Below, one piece after another: positions 57,079-64,000 of a stretch of DNA of 64,000 bases. The DNA comes from Dryococelus australis. Taxonomy: Eukaryota > Arthropoda > Insecta > Phasmatodea > Phasmatidae. The translations under genes and the position numbers were made by a program. How positions within the stretch are numbered: the stretch's first letter is position 1; each line of letters begins with the position of its first letter. Where the stretch lies: positions 232,615,178 to 232,679,177 of the forward strand of contig CM057009.1 in assembly GCA_029891345.1 (NCBI GenBank), read 5' to 3'. The notes under the pieces were generated by a model, which had not been told where the DNA came from, did no database searches, and saw nothing but the letters and a program-made list of their open reading frames with translations.

Positions 57079-57490
57079 AATGTTTGCAAATGTACATGGC
57101 TGCATATCACCACAAGGTTTTGAAATTAAATGCATTTGCATAGCATATGTGGACATAGCACAGTGACAAGTAAATTTCCACAACCATTTTAATGGGTCTC
57201 CCTCTATGTGCAAAGAAAGGTAACGAATAAATGGTTGGAAAAACACTAGCATGGCCTCAATTGGAATGATAGTGATGTGGAATATGATAAAATAAGTGAT
57301 GTACTTACCTAAATGTTGACAGTGGAGGCAACTTGTGTAGTCTTTGTGGACCATCCTTAGCAGAAGTGATGGTTGAGTAGCCATCTCAGTACGAACATAT
57401 GTGATTTGCAGAGTATGAATGTCCCCCCTTTGTACAGTAAAGACTCGGCACATGACGAACCACAAGTGTGGAGAGTGTAGACTAGGTCAG
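57079..57490 (+). pseudogene. 'HGLxW' protein, copy 2
   Basis: Begins MFANVHGCISPQGFEIKCIC, then after frame changes a phenylalanine/proline block and TNKWLEKH*HGLNWNDSDVE (57225-57290; * is a stop). It follows capsid copy 2 as copy 1 follows capsid copy 1. The antisense open frame 57465-57073 is the shadow of this gene. Confidence 0.6.
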
Positions 57491-57492
57491 TC

Positions 57493-58060
57493 ATGTGCCT
57501 TCATAAATGTGCTGCTAGTAAGGACTTGGGCAATGGAGAGCCATGGTGGGGAGCCAATTGTGTAAACATAATCCTATGTGTGTCTGCTAAGTATGTGGAG
57601 CATGGTGGTGATAGGGGACACAATATAAATACTACCCCATCACATAGGTTAAACCACAGTACTCTCGACTGTCCCACACATGCTTCTCTGTCAATATAGA
57701 TTGGCTTATAGCAAAGTTGAATGGAGGTGCACAGTTCAAGGCATTGTCGTACCTGGTGATCGGCAAACAGTATGTAGAAGCAGACTTTCGCAGGGTAGAA
57801 ACAATCTACGGGAGGTAAACCACCTGTTTAATGTTTGGTGACTTTCGAGTACTACTACCATCCAGATATGTACAGTTAATCGCCGAGAGTGAGATGGTGA
57901 TGTTGAATGGGACAACAGTCCACATATGCAGGCATCAAACATATTGGCAACAGGAAAATTACGCATATGCCAAAGTTTTCATAATGTGGGTGTGTTCGAC
58001 TAGTTTTTCTCTCTTGCACCATGTACATAGCATTCAATCTGTTGGATGTGAATAAGTACA
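57493..58060 (+). other. Unassigned stretch within the element
   Basis: Several short plus-strand frames with irregular cysteines (57493-57699) and no recognised family; probably decayed coding DNA between the HGLxW gene and the GYRR modules. Confidence 0.35.
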
Positions 58061-58063
58061 ATT

Positions 58064-58777
58064 ATGTTACAATCGGTTACCTTCATGCTCACTTCAAACC
58101 TCCTGGACTGTCGGAGCAAGAGAAAGCTTCACCGAACTAGAACATTGGGTGTGTCAAAACAAATAGGAATGTATTGCCCTCTACTCAACACCATGCAGTG
58201 TGATTGCATGCCCAGTGTACTACCTATATCTGAACACAGAACTGCTTGCACCTCAGCCAATTTGCTAGAGCGTGCAAACAACAAGATTGTACAGCAGGTG
58301 TGGTTTTTACAGTCAATTGCATATGAGTTGTACTATCCTGCCAGCAGTGTAATTACTTGTTGGACTGAGACTTGTATGGGCGAACATCATATGACAGTCA
58401 TGAAGCATGGAGCAATTACATGATCGACAATGTGTTCACCCTGACATGTGAGGTGTACTTGGCTACAAGACTGTAAGTATGCGCATATAAGAAGCAGCAA
58501 ACATCACATCATGCTCACAGTCATTTCCAACACAGTCTTCAGGAGACAGCACCATTAGCAACATGTTCGAGAAAAGCCACTGTGTGCAGTTCAAGCCAGA
58601 ACATTCGAAATCATGCATTTGCTATGTTGGCTATAAAAGAGTAGTATTTAAACCAGAGTTTTCCTGTGAACAAGTGCAGATATGTGATGGTGAAAATCTT
58701 TTGTGGGGTTATCATGATGCCTGGGACGAGTTTCACAGTGATATTATACCATGCTACAAGTACAAAAGGTGTGTCGT
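58064..58777 (+). pseudogene. GYRR-type modular protein, plus-strand copy
   Basis: The frame 58064-58423 ends in WTETCMGEHHM, matching VWxExCNNxxH of the 3.6-5.0 kb modules. The frame 58563-58790 has GYKRVVFKPEF, QICDGENLLWGYHDAW and CYKYKRC, matching the GYRRVxF...CNxxHW...C half. So one and a half modules survive, with a frame break between them. Its last codons are replaced by the hAT end at 58778. Role unknown; a surface or attachment protein would fit the cysteines and the neighbouring capsid genes (inference). Confidence 0.5.
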
Positions 58778-59645
58778 CAGTGGCGTGTAGTGAGTTTTCT
58801 ACAGGGTAAGCAATATAATAGCCCCACATATTTGAGTGTTTTATGTAACATATAGTTAAATGCCATTGAAATATGATACATTATGCAATTTACAATACAA
58901 TAAGTGGTTGATATAAGCTCAATAAGTCAACCCAAAATATTAATTCCAAAAAATCTTTTCTATCAATAATTTTAAATCAGTTCTGAGGCAACTCAAACAT
59001 GAAAAATAATTCAAATAAACATTCAGCAATAGATGATAAAATATTTACAAAATATATTTAGTTTTATTTAAACAGAAATTCAATTCGCATATCTTTCTTG
59101 GCAAAATCTTCTATCATTAAGTCGTAAAACAATCCATTTCGCTGCAAACTACACAGTAACTCATTCTCAGTTGCTAACATGGACAATTACAAAAGTCGTT
59201 CGTGGCCTTGTGAAATCCGTGCATAGTTTCTTATTTTCAAGGTCTAAAAAGAACTTTCTACATGCGTACTTGTCACAGGAATAATAATAAAAGAACACAG
59301 TTTCGACACTTCTCAAAAAGGCTTTCCTAAGTCATTAAGTACAATGACACTAAGAAATTTGTTTATTGGGTTGTGATGAATTTCCTGCAATTTGTAGGTA
59401 ATGACTAACTGTGACCTTAGGGTAACAAAACAAATATACTAATGTAATTTTCTTTGAGTGACTGGAATACAACTTCCAGAAAACTTTGTTGAAATTTTTG
59501 AAAATTTTTTAATCTAGTATTCCAGAAAGCACAGTGATTACAGGTTGCTGAATCCATCATTCAGTTTCTGCAGAATTGTGTCTACGATCTCATAGAATAA
59601 TCGTCTGCAACATGCATCTTCATTTAGATGTCCACTCTTTTTCCA
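58778..59645 (-). mobile_element. hAT transposon remnant (ZMYM1-type transposase)
   Basis: Plus-strand CAGTGGCGTGTAGTGAGTTT at 58778 is the terminal inverted repeat seen also at 19979. On the minus strand, 59640-59555 reads DACCRRLFYEIVDTILQKLN with DGFSN after it, the RxxxFxxxxDxxxxxLxxRF block of hAT transposases. 59200-59080 reads SMLATENELLCSL then FYDLMIEDFAKKDMR, the usual C-terminal tail. Between them the dimerisation block (ERSFSxLKxIKxxLRSTM type) is barely recognisable. The far end was not located. It interrupts the modular ORF. Confidence 0.65.
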
Positions 59646-59649
59646 CTTT

Positions 59650-60235
59650 TATTCTCATTCAATGATTTTGACATCTGCTACTGTCCTGTTTCATATGCAC
59701 TCGAAACCATCATATTTATTTTGTAGTGTATGTATAAGCTCTTCAACTTACCTAGCACAGTATCCGGTGTTGGTTTTTGTTTGTAATATTTCATACAAAT
59801 GGCCTGTCAATGGGAAAATATCAGAAAATATATGTAAAACAAATTTGAAAGAGAAATTTTCTAAACAATTCAAAAACCCTCGGGAGGCAGTGAAGTTTTG
59901 GGATCCCAGTTCTCATCAAGGTTGGCCGTTTTCGTGAACAAAGAAGTGAGCTATTTCCTACAATCAAACATGTGTTGCACTATACAAGAACTGTACATCT
60001 ACCTTATTTGTGAAACATATGGTAGACCTTTCTCGACATGGGTGGGATGTCGACGACGAAGCTTCGGTCCAGGACGAGATGAGGTACCATAGCAGGTGAA
60101 GGTGTATGGAGGTCACTTGTGTCCACGTTGAACACATGCTAGCACTGTTGGCAGAGGTTTTAAGTAGCGGCACTTCACATACTGGATAGAGCTCTATAAG
60201 ACTCACGTATCCTGCTCGTTGCTATCACTAGTCTG
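59650..60235. other. Unassigned; may contain the rest of the hAT element
   Basis: No clear frame. Minus-strand text near 59800-59700 may be further hAT transposase. Confidence 0.35.
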
Positions 60236-60240
60236 CCGAA

Positions 60241-60712
60241 GATGAGTGCACCATTCCACCCAGCGACTGCCTACACCAGTGTGACACCAGACCATGGTTG
60301 TGTAACATACGATGTCGGGGAGAGTCGTATGTATAGTGAGAACTGTAATAGCTCAGAACACAGGATTTTAGCTCATAATCCGCAAATGTATGAGTGAAGT
60401 CAGCAGCTGGGAGACTACACTGTGTCGCCAGGGAGGTTTGATGTGTACAACATGAGGGAGGACACACCACTACCTTGCATTTCAAATGAGATGGAGATGC
60501 ATACATTGTTTCAGGATGTTATAAACTGCCACTTCACCGACCTACCTGATTCGCTGCCTTATATAATATTCAATGAGTCTGACTATGCCTCAGAAGACAT
60601 CACCCAGCTGCCCGCCTCTCCGGCTGCCCAGATGCCTGACACCCTGATACTGGCTGCTGCTGTCTCCACGACCACCATGAAACGAGGTCATAAGAGGACT
60701 GCTAAGACGTGA
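60241..60712 (+). pseudogene. Acidic 'EDTP' family ORF, plus-strand copy
   Basis: From the ATG at 60241 the frame is open to 60712 except for one stop (TGA near 60394): about 157 codons. A Ser/Tyr/Asn-rich N-terminus, then VYNMREDTPLPCISNEMEM, a helix with LFQDVIN, an acidic segment FNESDYASEDITQLPA, an Ala/Thr-rich linker and a basic end MKRGHKRTAKT that could be a nuclear-localisation signal. The EDTP-helix-acidic order parallels the minus-strand ORFs at 5631-5880 and 5199-5475. The single stop makes it one of the best-preserved genes in the block. Unknown function. Confidence 0.5.
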
Positions 60713-60981
60713 GCATATCCAGGCATTACAGTGAAGGCTTAAATATCACTGATACGGCCTAGATTCGCTCACAGGCAGCAAGGGAACGTCGAGGCAGCCA
60801 ACAACGAGCCTACCATATTCTGTCATGTGGGCTGATACAACCCAGACATCTGCCGCTGATGGGACATCGCCTCGATACTTGTGAACAAGGTGAAAGACTG
60901 TAAGCGACGAGTAATGTGTGAATTAATAGATGCATTATAAAATTTTGTCAAAAAAAGTGTTAGTTGTCAATAGTGTGTGTT

Positions 60982-60984
<3 letters not shown>

Positions 60985-61048
<64 letters not shown>
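60985..61048. repeat. (GA)n microsatellite, ~64 bp
   Basis: Uninterrupted AG run after GTGTTAAAG. Confidence 0.97.
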
Positions 61049-61199
61049 ACACACAATGTCTATCCTTGTGGCAAAATAAAAATGTGTATATATTTGTAAT
61101 CATATGCATGTTCTTTATTTACCCATTGACATTATAGTAATGATGTGTCTATGAACTATATGATAAAGGCAATGATTGCTTTCATTAAAAGAATGCTGG

Positions 61200-62020
61200 C
61201 AAAAGTCTCTGTATGCAATTACTCTTGAGGTTAAGTCATACAGGTTCCTTAAGCATTATTTCACCAGATGTTTGAAACAGGCATGTACTCTGTAACCACT
61301 TTCAACATTAACTGTCTGAGATGACAAGTACTTTTTTTTTTTATTCCTCACTGCCAGTTATATAAGCAAGTACTGCTTACTTTTCATAAAATATTATTCT
61401 CTGTTCGCAAGTACTTCTCGTTCTGGAGGAGGAGGGAAAGTCATAAATAAAATGTAAATGTCCTAGGGGGCGAGTACTTTTTATTCCATATTGTCAGGTA
61501 ACATACAACTGCTTTCCTAAACATTATTCTCTGTACGAGAGTACTCTGGAGGAGGGCAGCTTCCTTAAGTATTCTTTTGCTAGGTGCACATGAAATTGAA
61601 TGCCACTGGAAGTCATACAGGTTCCTTAAGCCGCAGGTGTGCATGATGGTGCAAGTGAATGTCTACATACAGCATGTAACAGGCAGGAGGACAGATCGTA
61701 TGTGTAAGCCAGGTGTGTGCGCAAAGGAAGGTGACATTATTCTCAGTAGAGGGACAGGGGCACAAGTACTCTGTAATCTACTTCTCGAATGGAAGTGGGA
61801 GGAAAGGTCATACATGCAAGCCGGGTGTGCAAGTACTCCATGAACTGCACTGTAACCGCTGGGGAGATGACTGTGTGCTACTTAAGCCAGATGCGTACTC
61901 TCGTCCGAGCTGGCAGCAGGAATACATGTAATATGCGCAAGTCGGTTGTGCAAGTATTTCGTGTAAATGTACTCTGTAACCGCTGGGGAGGGGACAATGT
62001 GCTACTTAAGAGTGTTATAT
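61200..62020. repeat. Degenerate tandem/mosaic repeat, GTACTCTGTAACC
   Basis: Recurrent pieces in varying order: GTCATACAGGTTCCTTAAG (61232, 61612), CAAGTACTCTGTAAxC (61752, 61968), GTAACCGCTGGGGAG (61852, 61977), GTGCTACTTAAG (61875, 61999), GGAGGAAAGGTCATACATGCA, and CTTTCCTAAxxATTATTCTCTGT. Unit about 100-150 bp. Open frames in it (61577-62022) share the same repeated peptide scraps. Confidence 0.65.
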
Positions 62021-62024
62021 AGGA

Positions 62025-62330
62025 ACCTCAAACTCGGTGTTCGCCTCTCAGGCCTGAGTCTCGGAGTCTTGGAACCGGCGTGTGGTCAACTCAGGACAGG
62101 TGATGCCAGAACTAGGAGTATGGAGGGGACAGGCTTGCCTTACCCTCCCTCCAGCGGGGCGTCACATTCCCTCACCGTAAGGGGTGGGGGGAAAACCCCA
62201 GACCACCTGTTCCAAGTCCAGTGCTTGTGGTGCGACCCAGGGTGGGGATGGTCCGATCTGAACTTACAGGACAATATTTGAGTTCTCAAATAAATATTTT
62301 GTTGTGCTCAAGGGTCTTTCACAAGGCCGG
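62025..62330 (+). other. GC-rich, transcript-like segment with poly(A) signal
   Basis: 62060-62260 is GC-richer with a 104-residue frame (61967-62281) of no known family, followed by AATAAA at 62291 and a GT-rich stretch. Possibly a transcribed repeat end. Confidence 0.3.
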
Positions 62331-62334
62331 AGCC

Positions 62335-64000
62335 AGAGGTTAGCCTGGAAAAGGCAAAATGGGGACACTTCCACCCCTGGAAATTACCCTAACTTTAGGT
62401 CTTCTTGAAGAAAACTAAACTAGAAGTTCTGTCCTATTATTTAAACTACCTTCTTTCAATATATAGAGTCCATTCCCCATTGGAAGCAACTTTCTCGGAG
62501 CCCTGTTAAATATCTACTTGCAGACCCGTTTTGTATCTTTCTGCCAAATCTAAACAAACTGCCATGTAACATCTGTCAAAATCAATGTTTACATTCCATT
62601 GTGTGTGTACATATGTTCGTATACTTTCGCTACACCTAAAAATAAACATTGAAATGTGACTTCTTTTATACCTGTCAAATTTGTTGTTTACTGTTTACAG
62701 CTTTTCAAAGAATTCTGTCATATTCCAAAAACCATTTCGTACGAATATTCACAGTTTAGGCCTCTTAACATTATTTAGGTCAGCTTCATGACGTTTTAAA
62801 AATGCCTGAATTGACGACAGTTCTTACGGTTATTTTACATTAACATATTTGTTTTCCACAACATAGCTCAATGCATATAATGCACATTAATATTTTGCAG
62901 CGACTGTGTTTAACACTGTTACAATTGCGAGGTAAAGGGTTGTACTAATTATCCTTTTGTTAATGATATGTGTTGGGTCATTTCTTTAAAAGGATGGCCT
63001 CAGTTGGAATAAATATTAAAACAAAGGAACAACCAGTCAAACAAAAAAGGCACATTGAATTCAAGCACGCAACTCATGTTTTTAATTTTTGTCATACAAA
63101 CTTTAAAAGATAGTGGTGAACATGCACACAAATAAGCCTATGATAACTTTTATTCTGCTCATATTTATATTTATTGCTACTTACTGTTTATTAGGATTAT
63201 TGAAATTTATTGGGCTGAACGTAGTATTTTCCTTCTGGGATTGTGGCAAATTTTGTTAATGACTGTGTTTCAAACCCCTTAGGGCAAAGGTACAATGTTG
63301 TGATAAATAAACAGATGTGGATGTAAATAATTACCTTTGTCATAAAAACAGTTCACAGTTAAAACATATAAATAGTGCTAATCAAATATTTGAATTCACG
63401 CACGCACATGGCCAGTGTATCGACCATGATGCACAAAGGCACACCATTTCACAGACACAATAATTAACGAAACACATGCTACAGTATATTTATTACTGCC
63501 ATGGAAACACAGATTTATCACAACTTCGTAATTTGCCTAAGTAGGTTAAAAAAACGCAACATCTACAAACATGATGTGGTAATTTGAAGTATTTTTCGGA
63601 GTAAGAATAATTTACATTTCGTTTGGCAAATGCAACACGCCATGCTATGGCTCGCCATGTCTGCCAACTTCACTTGGTAACTACCCCACCATCATATCTA
63701 AATATATTAAATTAAGTATTCAAACATTAAAATATCTTTTCAGTTGTAAATTAGAAATTCAAAAATCATTATTTTGCTGTAATAAGTATGAAATATGCTA
63801 CAATTGAAAACGTTTATAATTTCGTTGCTTACTAGCGAAGTGAAATTTCCAGAGTTTAAAAGAGACGAAGAAAGAGAGAGAAAGCGACAAGCCTCGCCCA
63901 GCAGACAGTTTTTCAGATGCTTTTTCGCTCGATAAAACAACACCTTACCATTACGGCCTACTCACGATATTTTCCGCTGTTATTTTAAACTGTAAAAATT
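62335..64000. other. AT-rich stretch, nothing recognised
   Basis: No protein-like frames and no repeats recognised to the end of the window. Confidence 0.4.

Noticed and set aside
57073..57465. 130-residue open frame on the minus strand
   Set aside because: It is antisense to the HGLxW copy 2, whose motifs are readable on the plus strand; the frame has no protein character.
60241..60430. Right end and target duplication of the hAT element near 60421 (TGTGTCGC, ACTACACTG)
   Set aside because: The phase of the duplication does not fit, and the acidic ORF reads through this point, so the similarity is probably chance.
60422..60712. Functional host gene
   Set aside because: The frame extends upstream to 60241 through a stop, and its relatives sit with decayed virus-like modules, so it is better read as part of that element.

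Overview
The window is repeat-rich, AT-rich animal DNA with no intact host gene. Three copies of a tRNA-derived SINE whose core I recognise from locusts, crickets and relatives, together with CR1/Jockey-type LINE, env-containing Gypsy, Helitron, hAT and Polinton remnants, suggest an insect, probably polyneopteran (Orthoptera, Phasmatodea or Blattodea). This is an inference from sequence style, not from a marker gene.

0-6 kb: simple repeat, a repeat-family copy, a SINE with an amplified B-box segment, then a minus-strand block (2.4-5.9 kb) of decayed cysteine-rich modular ORFs and acidic ORFs. 6-11.4 kb: copies of two dispersed repeat families, a SINE, a 22-bp tandem array and a GT-biased ~145-bp tandem array. 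11.4-15.6 kb: a Gypsy/errantivirus-like LTR element with both LTRs, lacking most of pol. 15.6-29 kb: mostly unassignable AT-rich DNA with SINEs, two MITEs and one hAT end. 29-31.9 kb: a LINE interrupted by a non-autonomous Helitron that carries an ordered array of tRNA A-box-like units. 32-41 kb: AT-rich DNA with a 150-bp-arm inverted repeat, a 16-bp tandem array, a CpG-rich promoter-like stretch with a possible first exon, and two SINEs. 41-46.4 kb: a satellite of nuclear-receptor-type half-sites, a 22-bp array, a TTAA-flanked element and two dispersed repeat copies.

48.2-60.7 kb is the most informative part: a decayed Polinton (Maverick)/adintovirus-like element. On the minus strand are an integrase, a DUF8207-type protein, a fibre-like protein and an unknown intron-containing gene. 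On the plus strand, diverging from the same centre, are a basic/hydrophobic virion protein, an adenain-like protease, a penton/minor-capsid-like protein, and two tandem copies of a cassette made of a double-jelly-roll major capsid protein plus an 'HGLxW' protein. After these come cysteine-rich modules and an acidic protein whose relatives also lie inverted at 2.4-5.9 kb. I found no protein-primed DNA polymerase or packaging ATPase. All the genes carry stops or frameshifts, so this is a fossil virus-like element. The inverted duplication at its centre, the duplicated capsid cassette and the uncharacterised module family are the parts most likely to be new.
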